Shown here one piece after another: positions 43,202 through 51,582 of a stretch of 64,000 bases of DNA. The notes beneath the pieces are model-generated. The model worked only from the letters and a program-made list of their open reading frames with translations, had not been told where the DNA came from and ran no database searches. Position 1 is the stretch's first letter; every line of letters begins with the position of its first letter. The stretch is from an uncultured Aquimarina sp. (GTDB taxonomy: Bacteria > Bacteroidota > Bacteroidia > Flavobacteriales > Flavobacteriaceae), in contig NZ_CANMQT010000004.1 in the NCBI RefSeq assembly GCF_947500065.1, positions 124,001 through 188,000 of the forward strand, written 5' to 3'. A program made the translations under genes and the position numbers.

Positions 43202-44149
43202 TTAGATTAAACTTTCATTAAACCTTTCCGTCAAATCATCTATATCTTCAAATCTTGTTAACTGTAGTTTCCAAGTTTCAGGAATTGCATCATATCCATA
43301 ATACAATCCTGTTAAGCCACCTGTCACTGCAGCTGTAGTATCCGTATCTTCACCCAGATTCACTGCTTTCAGTACAGCTTCTTCATAAGATTCTGAATTA
43401 AGTAAACACCAAAATGAGGCTTCTAAAGTTCTCAATACATATCCGGTTCCTTTGATATTAAATCTATCTTGTTTTGAGATATCTTCTTCTAAAATTCTAG
43501 AAAACAAAGTAATTTCTTTTGGATTAAATTCGTTTTCAATGGCAAAATCTAGTATTGGTTTTTTAATAGCTTCATAGGCTTCAAATTTATCTCTGCCATT
43601 TAGAAGCAATAAGGCATATTCTACATAAATAAAACAGGAAAAAACAGATCTCAAATGCCCGTGTGTAATAGATGAAACTCTTTTGATAATATCATACCTT
43701 ATATTAATATTACTTTCATCTTTTAGAAAATATACCAATGGTAATATCCGCATCAGAGAACCATTGCCATTAGAATATTCATCTAGTCCGCCACATAGAT
43801 CAGGTGTCATACCTCTTTTATATTGATAGATTGCATTTTTAGTTGTTATACCAATATCAAAAACGAATCCTCTAGGTGTCCAAAGATTTTCATAAAACCA
43901 AGCTGAAAATTTTGAAGCTATATCATTTAAATCGTATCCATTACATAAACTATCCATCAGACAAAAAGTTAATGAACTATCATCAGACCAAGTTCCTTCT
44001 GGTTGATTATGTGTACCATACCCGATCATGTCACGAGCAGGTCTTTTATCCATTTGATCTCTATCCAAGAACTCATAAGGTACTCCTAATGCATCACCAA
44101 CGGCTACTCCAAATATTCCTCCTTTTATTTGTTCTAATAAATTTTTCAT
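43202..44149 (-). CDS. ADP-ribosylglycohydrolase (DraG/ARH family), copy 2
   Basis: The 315-residue helical hydrolase has 'GIFGVAVGDALGVPYEF', the Mg site 'GTWSDDSSLT' (D56-D57) and 'NLGEDTDTTAAVTGGLTG' (D268 and D270), complete for the family. It is clearly different from copy 1 at 36125, so the two are more likely specialised than a recent duplication. Its start overlaps the deoxyribosyltransferase-like gene stop by 4 bases (ATGA). Confidence 0.94.
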   Translation of the reverse strand: MKNLLEQIKGGIFGVAVGDALGVPYEFLDRDQMDKRPARDMIGYGTHNQPEGTWSDDSSLTFCLMDSLCNGYDLNDIASKFSAWFYENLWTPRGFVFDIGITTKNAIYQYKRGMTPDLCGGLDEYSNGNGSLMRILPLVYFLKDESNINIRYDIIKRVSSITHGHLRSVFSCFIYVEYALLLLNGRDKFEAYEAIKKPILDFAIENEFNPKEITLFSRILEEDISKQDRFNIKGTGYVLRTLEASFWCLLNSESYEEAVLKAVNLGEDTDTTAAVTGGLTGLYYGYDAIPETWKLQLTRFEDIDDLTERFNESLI

Positions 44150-44604
44150 TTCACTCTCTTCTTTACTTCATTAATCAATTCTTCTAAACCACTAACTTGT
44201 GGCACCTCATGTCGTTCACAAACAATATCTACATTTCCTTTTCTCCAAAATCCATCTGGGCAACAAACAATTAGTTTTCCGCTTCTAGCAAATAACCCCA
44301 ATTCTAAAAGCGTAATTGGTGACTTGGTATTTTTATCAAAGTACATTATGATCATATCAGACTTTTCTAACGCTTCTAATTCCCAACTTACTTGTTCTTT
44401 AAAAACAGGATTGTCTATTTCTTGTTTCCAACTAGCATCCCAACTTGCTCTTCTGGGATTTAACAAGGTTACATTTTCTTTTGACAGCTTCTTGATAACT
44501 ATATCCTGCCACCTTTCTGCAACACCTACTTCGATACTTCCTGCTAGAAAAACACTAAGATTTTTACCTAGTTCTATTTTTGTTGGTGCTGTGATTACTT
44601 TCAT
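44146..44604 (-). CDS. Nucleoside 2-deoxyribosyltransferase-like protein
   Basis: The 152-residue protein has the fold's landmarks: 'VFLAGSIEVGVAERWQD' (about 18-34), 'NPRRASWDASWKQ', 'WELEALEKSDMIIMYFD' and 'SPITLLELGLFARSGKLIVCCPDGF', where the Glu in LLELG is the nucleophile position of the family. These enzymes or relatives cleave N-glycosidic bonds of nucleosides, or bind nucleotides such as NAD-derived compounds. First gene of the tight train; a 245-base gap separates it from the SIR2 gene. Confidence 0.85.
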   Translation of the reverse strand: MKVITAPTKIELGKNLSVFLAGSIEVGVAERWQDIVIKKLSKENVTLLNPRRASWDASWKQEIDNPVFKEQVSWELEALEKSDMIIMYFDKNTKSPITLLELGLFARSGKLIVCCPDGFWRKGNVDIVCERHEVPQVSGLEELINEVKKRVK

Positions 44605-44849
44605 GATTATCTAGTATTATTGCCTTTCTTTTTTGCATTGCCCAAAAAAGAAACAAAAAAGTCTAGTCTTATGAAATTTCTACTAAAAATATTGCTCTCT
44701 CCACTAAATTAAATTAAAACGTCTTTGAATTATTTAAGCTTTTGTTTTCAAAGGAAAACGTAACTTCAAATAACCTTTTTCACTCTTCATAAATTTAATT
44801 TTACGTTTCGTTCACTTCATTTTTTACGTTGAAATTTCAATAGGACGTT

Positions 44850-46187
44850 TTACATTAATTGAGCTTTTAAAAAATCTTTCATTCCTACTATATTTATTTT
44901 TATTTTACCATTAAAATACTCGTGATAATCATCTCTTATTATTTTCTGACTTTTCACCATAGCTAAAGATTCTTTCTTAAGGATATCTATTAAGATTCTC
45001 TCCATGTTATTTTTATTGGAATCAATATCTATTACATTAGATAATGATGGATCTACAAAATTCAATACTAATTTTTCATTGTGAACTACAGCATTTTTAA
45101 TACTAGTATTTATGTGTGCATCTCCAAACGAATACCCTATGATGTACATCTCATTAGTTAACATACAGTCTCTATCAAAAGTTGACTGCATCTGTCTAAA
45201 AGGTGATAGGAAAGATTTTTGTGTCTTATGATATCCTGTTACAATATTAGACATCAAAATATTCTTTCCTTTCTCCATTTGTAGCATGGGTAAATCAGTA
45301 CTATTTATTGGTAAACCTGGATAAGGTTTCAATATAACTTGGGGATCAATTTCAAAACCATTTTCTCTAGTTTTAATTCTCCAAAAAACGGAACCGTGCA
45401 AACTATAATGTACATTGCAATCAAAGTCTGATAAAATCTTCTTGAGATCTATATTAACATTCTCTTGAGGTACAAATTCACCTGTATCAAATCCTTCGAA
45501 AACTTTAATTCCAACTCTCTCAGAAAGAATTTTAAATACTCGATCATAATTTAAAGTATACATTCTTAGAATTGAATTTTTCGATATTTGCTTCATCCAA
45601 TTTTGGAAATTTTCATTCAATTCTTTCTTTTCATCTGTCACAACTAATGAATGTCCTTTCGTATGATATGTATACTTAGAAATTCTATTACTAATATCTG
45701 TAAGCAGGTTTACTAATAAATGTTGCAAAAAGAACTGCTTTGGAGATTCATTTGAATAAGAATTCTTAATAAAATCTTGGGGAACCTTAGGGATATTAAT
45801 AGTATAACCATGCTTCTCTTCTCCACCTCTAATTGAAAAATTCAGCAGCTCATCTTCAAATTTAGAATCCAAAAAGACTTTACTAAATGAATTAGTTTTC
45901 TTTCTATCTGCATACGAATAATAAATTATGAAATCCTCTATAATGTTTATTATTGTCTCAAAATTAATTTCAGTTTCATCGTATCCTTCTTTACTTAAAA
46001 CCTCATATATAAATTTGGTAATTCTAGTTTCATTGTCTTTACAATAAAAACCATAATCTTTTATCGACTCTGTAAGCTCCCAAGTTGTAGGTCCGCCAAA
46101 ATCTATTACTGCTCCTGCACCAAATAAAATAACTGTTCTTTTTTTGTCTTCATCCATCATGTTTCCTTCTTTTAATTCCTTATACAT
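44850..46187 (-). CDS. SIR2-domain protein
   Basis: The 445-residue protein has the SIR2 NAD+-binding and catalytic pattern: 'FGAGAVIDFGGPTTWELT' (GAG at 23-25), 'TLNYDRVF' (N213, D215), 'SLHGSVFW' (His264 as catalytic His position) and 'IIGYSFGDAHINTSI' (351-360). A long helical insertion separates GAG from the NYD motif, as in SIR2_2 proteins of anti-phage systems, which act as NAD+ hydrolases rather than deacetylases. No second effector or sensor domain was recognised. It follows the prs-like gene by 50 bases on the same strand and is probably co-transcribed with it. Confidence 0.85.
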   Translation of the reverse strand: MYKELKEGNMMDEDKKRTVILFGAGAVIDFGGPTTWELTESIKDYGFYCKDNETRITKFIYEVLSKEGYDETEINFETIINIIEDFIIYYSYADRKKTNSFSKVFLDSKFEDELLNFSIRGGEEKHGYTINIPKVPQDFIKNSYSNESPKQFFLQHLLVNLLTDISNRISKYTYHTKGHSLVVTDEKKELNENFQNWMKQISKNSILRMYTLNYDRVFKILSERVGIKVFEGFDTGEFVPQENVNIDLKKILSDFDCNVHYSLHGSVFWRIKTRENGFEIDPQVILKPYPGLPINSTDLPMLQMEKGKNILMSNIVTGYHKTQKSFLSPFRQMQSTFDRDCMLTNEMYIIGYSFGDAHINTSIKNAVVHNEKLVLNFVDPSLSNVIDIDSNKNNMERILIDILKKESLAMVKSQKIIRDDYHEYFNGKIKINIVGMKDFLKAQLM

Positions 46188-46237
46188 ATTCTTTTTACAT
46201 TCCTCACCATTCGATCTTCTCCGTTTAACAAAACTGA

Positions 46238-47059
46238 TTATATGACAGAAAACTGCACCACTTTCTCCTCTTCTATATCTCTAAAAGAATTGGTAGTAAA
46301 AACAGTATCAAATGACTTGTTTAATTCCTCAAAGCCTTTGCTAAAAATCCCGTGACTCACTATCAAGCTTAGCTTTCCTGCATTTTTTTCTTTTAACGCT
46401 GTTGCCAACCCTAAAAAAGTTCCTCCTCCATCACAGATATCATCCACGATTACACAATGTTTCCCTTTCAGATCTTCTTCATATACTCTAAACCCAGATA
46501 GTTTGCCTGTTTTTACATCTCTTTTCTTAGAACATTCTACTACTTCTATTCCTCCTAAATACGCTGATACTTTATAGATCTTTTTTAAAGCTCCACCATC
46601 TGGAGATATCAACACCACCTCTTCATTAATCTGATCCAAACATTCTTTTACATAACCATAATTCTCAATCACTTTTACATTATTCAGCAAAGCTGAAGTT
46701 ACTTCAGAATGCGGGTCAAAAACCATCACCTGGTTATAGTTTTGCGCATTTATAATATCCGCATATACTTTTACACTTAGTGACTCACCGCTAACCATTA
46801 CTCTATCTTGTCTTGCTGCAGGAAAATAAGGTATTAGCACATTAATCAATTTCACATCCATTCTCCTCAACGCATCTGTAGCAACTAATAGCAAACCAAC
46901 ATCATTAAAAGAATTCAATCGATGTGTAATTGTCACTTCTTTTCCTAAGGACTCTTCAGAAATTTTGATGTGTGGCTCACCTCCATTAAAAACAAAAGAG
47001 GTAAATGCTATGGACTTATTAAAAGGAGTAAATGACGGATCTAAATGTAAATACTGCAT
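46238..47059 (-). CDS. Divergent PRPP-synthetase-like protein (possible ADP-ribose pyrophosphate synthetase)
   Basis: The start at 47059 (MQYLHLDPSF) is required, since a TTG at 47080 is itself part of the -7 element. At 273 residues it is shorter than housekeeping Prs (about 310). It keeps 'IPYFPAARQDR' (82-86 ARQDR, ATP site), 'FDPHSE' (115-119, metal), 'ISPDGGA' and the ribose-5-phosphate loop. That loop reads DDICDGGGT (206-214) instead of the usual DDxxDTGGT. N-terminal sequence is unlike ordinary Prs. With NadV under the same operator it would supply PRPP for NMN synthesis. In phage NARP1 a Prs relative (Adps) pyrophosphorylates ADP-ribose, which would suit a locus full of ADP-ribose-releasing enzymes. 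Confidence 0.85.
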   Translation of the reverse strand: MQYLHLDPSFTPFNKSIAFTSFVFNGGEPHIKISEESLGKEVTITHRLNSFNDVGLLLVATDALRRMDVKLINVLIPYFPAARQDRVMVSGESLSVKVYADIINAQNYNQVMVFDPHSEVTSALLNNVKVIENYGYVKECLDQINEEVVLISPDGGALKKIYKVSAYLGGIEVVECSKKRDVKTGKLSGFRVYEEDLKGKHCVIVDDICDGGGTFLGLATALKEKNAGKLSLIVSHGIFSKGFEELNKSFDTVFTTNSFRDIEEEKVVQFSVI

Positions 47060-47060
47060 A

Positions 47061-47081
47061 ATTGTGTTATTTTTACGCAAA
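47061..47081. promoter_or_regulatory. NrtR-type operator at the prs-like gene
   Basis: ATTGTGT-N7-ACGCAAA (5 of 7 left-arm matches, right arm perfect). It overlaps the minus-strand -7 TATATTTG (47085-47078) of a full promoter whose TTTG lies at 47108-47105, 19 bases upstream. Confidence 0.7.
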
Positions 47082-47108
47082 TATAAAACAGATCAATCTA
47101 CTGACAAA
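47078..47108 (-). promoter_or_regulatory. Promoter of the prs-like gene and SIR2 gene
   Basis: Minus-strand TTTG-N19-TATATTTG, an exact consensus promoter, with the start codon 19 bases below the -7 element. Confidence 0.85.
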
Positions 47109-47112
47109 ATAT

Positions 47113-47131
47113 TTTGCGTAAAAAACACAAT
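47113..47131. promoter_or_regulatory. Weaker second NrtR-like site
   Basis: TTTGCGT-N5-ACACAAT, just upstream of the prs-like promoter. The 5-base spacer differs from the N7 of the other sites, so binding is doubtful. Confidence 0.35.
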
Positions 47132-47237
47132 AAAAGATTAGTTTGATAGGATACTATTTGGGTCCTAGCCTATATTTCGGCAAGTATAGTACGACACACT
47201 GGAATAATAAAGAAAGATAAAAGAAAGGTGTTTTTAT

Positions 47238-47262
47238 CACTTCTCGACTCTGCTCGAAGTAC
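47238..47262. repeat. Short dispersed-element-like inverted repeat
   Basis: ACTTCTCGACTCTGCTCGAAGT forms a short hairpin (CTTCTCGA-type arms around CTCTG) of the kind seen as dispersed intergenic repeats in Flavobacteriia. Lies between nrtR and the prs promoter. Confidence 0.4.
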
Positions 47263-47271
47263 AACAAGAAC

Positions 47272-47952
47272 TTACTTAATATCGAAAAGGAAACCTTCTT
47301 CTTTAAGTTTGAAGTATTGTTTATGATTGAATTTGAAAAGAGTCGCTGGCCTTCCTCTTCCCTCAGAAATTTTTTCTTTTAGCTCTTCTAAAATACCAAA
47401 ACTTAGAATTTTCTTTCTAAAATTTCTTCGGTCGATTTGTTTATCCAGAATTGTCATATACAGCTTCTCCAAATCTGAAAATAGAAACTTATCTGCCAAT
47501 AAATCAAAACCTATAGGTTCATAGGTTAATTTATCACGTAATCTTTTCTTCGCTATATCTAGTATGGTAGCATGATCGAAAGCTAACTCAGGAAGCTCGT
47601 TAATATCAAACCAAGCTACATCATTTGCATCTGTATCTGCTTTTATACTATGGTGTTCTGGTTTTACCAAACCAAAATAAGTAATACTCACTACTCTATT
47701 TCTTGGATCTCTACCAGGTTTACCAAAAGAATACAACTGCTCCAAATAATCCACGGTAACGTTAGTCTCTTCTTTCAGTTCTCGTTCTACAGCATCTTCT
47801 AGGCTTTCATTTTCTAATACCAAACCACCTGGTAAGGCCCACGAATCTTTAAACGGCTCTATATCTCTTTTGATTAAAAGCACATGCAATGCTTTATCTT
47901 TGTATCCAAAGACTACTGCATCTACCGCTACTTTAATATTTTGGCGTACCAT
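47272..47952 (-). CDS. nrtR: NrtR-family Nudix-related transcriptional regulator
   Basis: Residues 1-140 form a Nudix domain with box 'GGLVLENESLEDAVERELKE' + 'ETNV' (42-64). It is close to GX5EX7REUXEEXGU but ends in N instead of G, as expected for regulators that bind rather than hydrolyse. Residues 150-226 form a winged helix with 'FRKKILSFGILEEL' and the family-typical 'GRGRPATLFKFN'. NrtR proteins repress NAD-salvage genes and let go on binding ADP-ribose. A palindrome overlapping its own start codon, and the same motif at nadV and the prs-like gene, define its likely regulon. Confidence 0.93.
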   Translation of the reverse strand: MVRQNIKVAVDAVVFGYKDKALHVLLIKRDIEPFKDSWALPGGLVLENESLEDAVERELKEETNVTVDYLEQLYSFGKPGRDPRNRVVSITYFGLVKPEHHSIKADTDANDVAWFDINELPELAFDHATILDIAKKRLRDKLTYEPIGFDLLADKFLFSDLEKLYMTILDKQIDRRNFRKKILSFGILEELKEKISEGRGRPATLFKFNHKQYFKLKEEGFLFDIK

Positions 47953-47961
47953 ATACGCAAA
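47941..47961. promoter_or_regulatory. NrtR-type operator overlapping the nrtR start codon
   Basis: TTGGCGT-N7-ACGCAAA (one mismatch in the left arm). The nrtR ATG (47952-47950) is inside it and the -7 TAATTTTG (47965-47958) overlaps its edge. Predicted autoregulation of a leaderless or nearly leaderless message. Confidence 0.7.
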
Positions 47962-47983
47962 ATTAAGAATAATTTAAAAAATA

Positions 47984-48955
47984 TTACTCTATAATTAATT
48001 CTATTCGTGTTTTTTCTAATCGTCTAGCATCTTTACCTTCTATATTAATAATTACCTCTCTTTGAGTATTAATATTTGTAGCAACTCCAGGAAAATAAAA
48101 ATACTGATACATATTGGTATCGTTTATGTCAAATTTTGCCTTGCTCATTGCTTCCCTCATTTTTTCACCTTTCAATCCCATTCTTTTAAACAAGCCCAAA
48201 ACTACCGATTTCATATCGTCCGCATTAATTTTGGATTCTTGTCTAATGGTACAGTATTCATTTTCAAAATCAACATCTTCAAAGAATAGTTTTGCATTTG
48301 CTTTTATAGGGTCTCCACCTAGCATATTTGGGAACTCATCTTCATACTCTAATACTTCGCGTATATCATATTCTAATCCAAAAGGAAAGTGTATATACTG
48401 TAATTCTTTCAAGACAACTCCTTCAATACCTTCTTTAGAACTATATATGTCAACAAAAGGCTTCATAAACTCCACCATTTTATTATATTTATCTGGATCC
48501 TCCTTCTTAAACGTTTCTATTACATCAACAAATACACCTTTTGTTATATCACGAATTTCCTCCCAATTTTCAATTCCAACAAACTCTCCCATTTCAGTAG
48601 TTGTATAAATCACTTCTGTAAATTTATATTTAGAAAACTTCCCTACTAATTCCTTAGGAAGTCGATATGTATCACTAAAGTTATTCTTATATTTCCAACT
48701 AATCTTATAATGCTTGTCACTAGAATCTATTACCTTAAAACTTGCTATATATTGAGATGAGTCTTTCTTTTTGAGTATTTTCTCTTTCCATTCTTCTTTA
48801 ATTTTAGTAACCTTATAATCATAGACGTCACCTATAGACCAATATGCTACAAAGGCAACTTTTGTAGTATCCACCTGACTAAACGATTGTTCACATACGA
48901 GCATAATCAAGCCTATTAACAAACAACAGGCGATCTTATTTTTTCTCAAATTCAT
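47984..48955 (-). CDS. Secreted protein of unknown function
   Basis: The 323-residue protein has a signal peptide ('IACCLLIGLIMLVCEQSFSQ', cleavage about residue 27) and a mature part starting VDTTKVAF. It is rich in Lys/Glu and beta-strand patterns ('YWSIGDVYDYKVTKIKEEWK', 'IYTTTEMGEFVGIENWEEI'). The opening resembles flavobacterial periplasmic proteins of unknown role that begin with an 'efGDxYdYk' motif. No catalytic residues recognised. It is 31 bases upstream of nrtR on the same strand, but has no evident tie to NAD metabolism. Confidence 0.7.
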   Translation of the reverse strand: MNLRKNKIACCLLIGLIMLVCEQSFSQVDTTKVAFVAYWSIGDVYDYKVTKIKEEWKEKILKKKDSSQYIASFKVIDSSDKHYKISWKYKNNFSDTYRLPKELVGKFSKYKFTEVIYTTTEMGEFVGIENWEEIRDITKGVFVDVIETFKKEDPDKYNKMVEFMKPFVDIYSSKEGIEGVVLKELQYIHFPFGLEYDIREVLEYEDEFPNMLGGDPIKANAKLFFEDVDFENEYCTIRQESKINADDMKSVVLGLFKRMGLKGEKMREAMSKAKFDINDTNMYQYFYFPGVATNINTQREVIINIEGKDARRLEKTRIELIIE

Positions 48956-48966
48956 ATTTCACGTTT

Positions 48967-49002
48967 AAAAAAAACTCCCGAAGAATAGTCTTCAGGAGTT
49001 TT
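48967..49002. terminator. Terminator of acnA
   Basis: Stem AAAACTCCCGAAGA / TCTTCAGGAGTTTT (one mismatch) with a four-base loop, 29 bases past the acnA stop. Confidence 0.85.
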
Positions 49003-49030
49003 CTAATAATTTATAGTACCTAAGTAAAAC

Positions 49031-51298
49031 TTAAGCGTTTTGTTTCTTTATTAAATTTAAAGCAGAACCTTCTTTAAACCATTCGATTTGAGAATCATTA
49101 TAAGTATGGTTTACTTCGATCACATCTTTAGATCCGTCCGCATGAACAAATTCTATATTCAATGTTTTTCCTGGTGCAAAAGCATCTAAATCTAAGAAAT
49201 TGATCGTATCATCTTCTTGAATTTTATCGTAATCCGCTTCATTTGCGAACGTTAATCCTAACATACCTTGTTTCTTAAGGTTAGTTTCGTGTATACGAGC
49301 AAACGATTTTACAATTACCGCCACAACGCCTAAGTGTCTTGGCTCCATTGCTGCGTGCTCACGAGAAGAACCTTCTCCATAATTGTGATCACCTACTACT
49401 ATGGTAGGAACACCAGCAGCTTTATAAGCTCTTGCTGTATCTGGAACACCACCAAATTCTCCATCTAATTGGTTTTTAACAAAGTTTGTCTTTTTTCCAA
49501 AAGCATTAACAGCTCCAATCAAACAGTTATTAGATATATTATCTAAATGCCCTCTGTAACGTAACCAAGGACCTGCCATAGAAATATGATCGGTAGTACA
49601 TTTACCAAAAGCTTTGATTAATAGTTTTGCTCCTTTTATTTCATCACCTATTGGCTCAAATGGAGTTAATAATTCTAACCTTTCTGAAGTTGGACTTACA
49701 TTTACTTCTACATTAGAACCATCTTCTTGTGGTGCTAAGTATCCTGCATCCTCTACTTCGAAACCTTTTGGTGGTAACTCCCATCCCGTTGGCTCATCGA
49801 ACATTACTTCTTGTCCTTCTTCATTAATTAACTTATCCGTTAGTGGATTGAAATCCAAACGCCCAGATACTGCAATTGCTGCTGTTAATTCTGGAGAAGC
49901 TACAAAAGCATGTGTATTAGGATTTCCATCTGCACGCTTGGCAAAGTTTCTATTAAAAGAGTGAACTATACTGTTTTTAGGTGCATTTTTAGGATCACTA
50001 TATCTTGCCCATTGTCCTATACAAGGTCCGCAAGCATTTGTAAAGATTTTAGCATCCAGTTTTTCGAATATCCCTAGAATACCATCTCTTTCTGCCGTAT
50101 ATCTTACTTGTTCCGAACCAGGATTAATTCCTAATTCCGATTTCATTTTTAAACCTTTATCAATTGCTTGTTGCGCAATAGAAGAGGCACGTGATAAATC
50201 TTCATATGAAGAATTAGTACATGAACCTATTAATCCCCATTCTACTTGTAATGGCCAATCATTAGCTTTTGCTTTTTCAGTCATAGCAGTACCAACTTCT
50301 GTTGATAAATCTGGAGTAAATGGTCCATTTAATAATGGCCCTAATTCTGATAAATTGATTTCTATAACTTGATCAAAATATTGCTCAGGATTAGCATATA
50401 CTTCTGGATCCGCTGTTAAATGTTCTTTTACTTCATTAGCAGCATCCGCGACACCAGCTCTATCAGTAGCACGTAAATAACGTTCCATTGATTCATCATA
50501 ACCAAAAGTAGATGTTGTAGCACCAATTTCGGCTCCCATATTACAAATAGTTCCTTTTCCTGTACACGACATTGAAATAGCTCCAGGTCCAAAATATTCT
50601 ACAATAGCGTCAGTTCCACCTTTAACAGTAAGAATTTCTGCCACTTTTAAAATCACATCTTTTGGTGCTGTCCAACCAGATAGTTTACCTGTTAATTTTA
50701 CACCTATTAATTTAGGAAATTTTAATTCCCAAGGCATTCCAGCCATTACATCCACAGCATCAGCTCCACCTACACCAATTGCTACCATTCCTAATCCTCC
50801 TGCATTTACGGTATGAGAATCAGTACCGATCATCATACCTCCTGGAAATGCATAATTTTCTAACACTACCTGATGTATAATACCTGCTCCTGGTTTCCAG
50901 AATCCAATTCCATATTTATCGGATACAGATTCTAAGAAATTAAATACTTCGCTACTGGTATTCATAGCAGACTGTAAATCTTTATCGGCACCAACTTTGG
51001 CTTGAATTAAATGATCACAGTGTACTGTCGTTGGCACTGCAACTTTCTTTTTTCCAGCTTGCATAAATTGCAATAATGCCATCTGAGCAGTTGCATCCTG
51101 ACACGCAATTCTGTCTGGTGCAAAATCAACATAATCTTTCCCTCTTGTGAAAGCTTCTTTGCTTTTACCATCCCAAAGATGTGAGTACAAAATTTTCTCT
51201 GCTAATGTTAAAGGTTTTCCAGTTACTTCGCGAGCAGCATCTACTCTTTCAGCAACCTGAGCATACACCTTTTTTATCATATCGATATCGAATGCCAT
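49031..51298 (-). CDS. acnA: Aconitate hydratase (mitochondrial-type AcnA)
   Basis: Isomerises citrate to isocitrate in the TCA cycle. The 755-residue protein has the 4Fe-4S ligands in '[11 protein letters not shown]' and '[11 protein letters not shown]', substrate residues in '[11 protein letters not shown]' and '[13 protein letters not shown]', and the swivel domain with '[15 protein letters not shown]' and '[15 protein letters not shown]'. Size and C-terminal domain order match the eukaryotic-mitochondrial class. A terminator separates it from acnB upstream, so it has its own promoter. A decayed copy of its N-terminus lies upstream of acnB. Confidence 0.97.
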   Translation of the reverse strand: MAFDIDMIKKVYAQVAERVDAAREVTGKPLTLAEKILYSHLWDGKSKEAFTRGKDYVDFAPDRIACQDATAQMALLQFMQAGKKKVAVPTTVHCDHLIQAKVGADKDLQSAMNTSSEVFNFLESVSDKYGIGFWKPGAGIIHQVVLENYAFPGGMMIGTDSHTVNAGGLGMVAIGVGGADAVDVMAGMPWELKFPKLIGVKLTGKLSGWTAPKDVILKVAEILTVKGGTDAIVEYFGPGAISMSCTGKGTICNMGAEIGATTSTFGYDESMERYLRATDRAGVADAANEVKEHLTADPEVYANPEQYFDQVIEINLSELGPLLNGPFTPDLSTEVGTAMTEKAKANDWPLQVEWGLIGSCTNSSYEDLSRASSIAQQAIDKGLKMKSELGINPGSEQVRYTAERDGILGIFEKLDAKIFTNACGPCIGQWARYSDPKNAPKNSIVHSFNRNFAKRADGNPNTHAFVASPELTAAIAVSGRLDFNPLTDKLINEEGQEVMFDEPTGWELPPKGFEVEDAGYLAPQEDGSNVEVNVSPTSERLELLTPFEPIGDEIKGAKLLIKAFGKCTTDHISMAGPWLRYRGHLDNISNNCLIGAVNAFGKKTNFVKNQLDGEFGGVPDTARAYKAAGVPTIVVGDHNYGEGSSREHAAMEPRHLGVVAVIVKSFARIHETNLKKQGMLGLTFANEADYDKIQEDDTINFLDLDAFAPGKTLNIEFVHADGSKDVIEVNHTYNDSQIEWFKEGSALNLIKKQNA

Positions 51299-51350
51299 AA
51301 GACTTTTATATATTTCCGTTATTTTATTTTTTAAGAATTCTAAGATACAA

Positions 51351-51403
51351 AATATAGAATGACTATGAAAAGAGTATAAAGAATATAGAATGATTATAAA
51401 AAG
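51351..51403. repeat. 22-bp direct repeat in the acnA upstream region
   Basis: Two near-identical 22-mers, at 51351-51372 and 51382-51403 (both begin AATATAGAATGA; two differences), are 31 bp apart, 53 bases before acnA. Possible regulator site or a small tandem duplication. Confidence 0.5.
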
Positions 51404-51527
51404 TATTCTATTGATATAAAAATAAATAGTTTACAAAACTAAAGATCTTACTCTTACTACGAAACGAAAGTAATCCATTCTAAATTTGATTAATTAAACC
51501 TAAAACATCTATTATTAGAGCCATAAA

Positions 51528-51560
51528 AAAAGCCTTAGTACTAATTGTACTAAGGCTTTT
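51528..51560 (-). terminator. Terminator of acnB
   Basis: Perfect 14-bp stem AAAAGCCTTAGTAC / GTACTAAGGCTTTT, five-base loop, 23 bases past the acnB stop. The rest of the 51299-51582 gap holds the acnA upstream region. Confidence 0.9.
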
Positions 51561-51582
51561 AAGCTTATACAAACATCTTTAA

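Noticed and set aside
35386..44604. A DarT/DarG-type toxin-antitoxin system
   Set aside because: Macro and NADAR proteins fit an antitoxin role, but no DarT or other recognisable ADP-ribosyltransferase toxin was found in the window.
46238..47080. TTG start at 47080 for the prs-like gene
   Set aside because: The TTG is part of the TATATTTG -7 promoter element and would lie upstream of the transcript start; ATG at 47059 is used instead.
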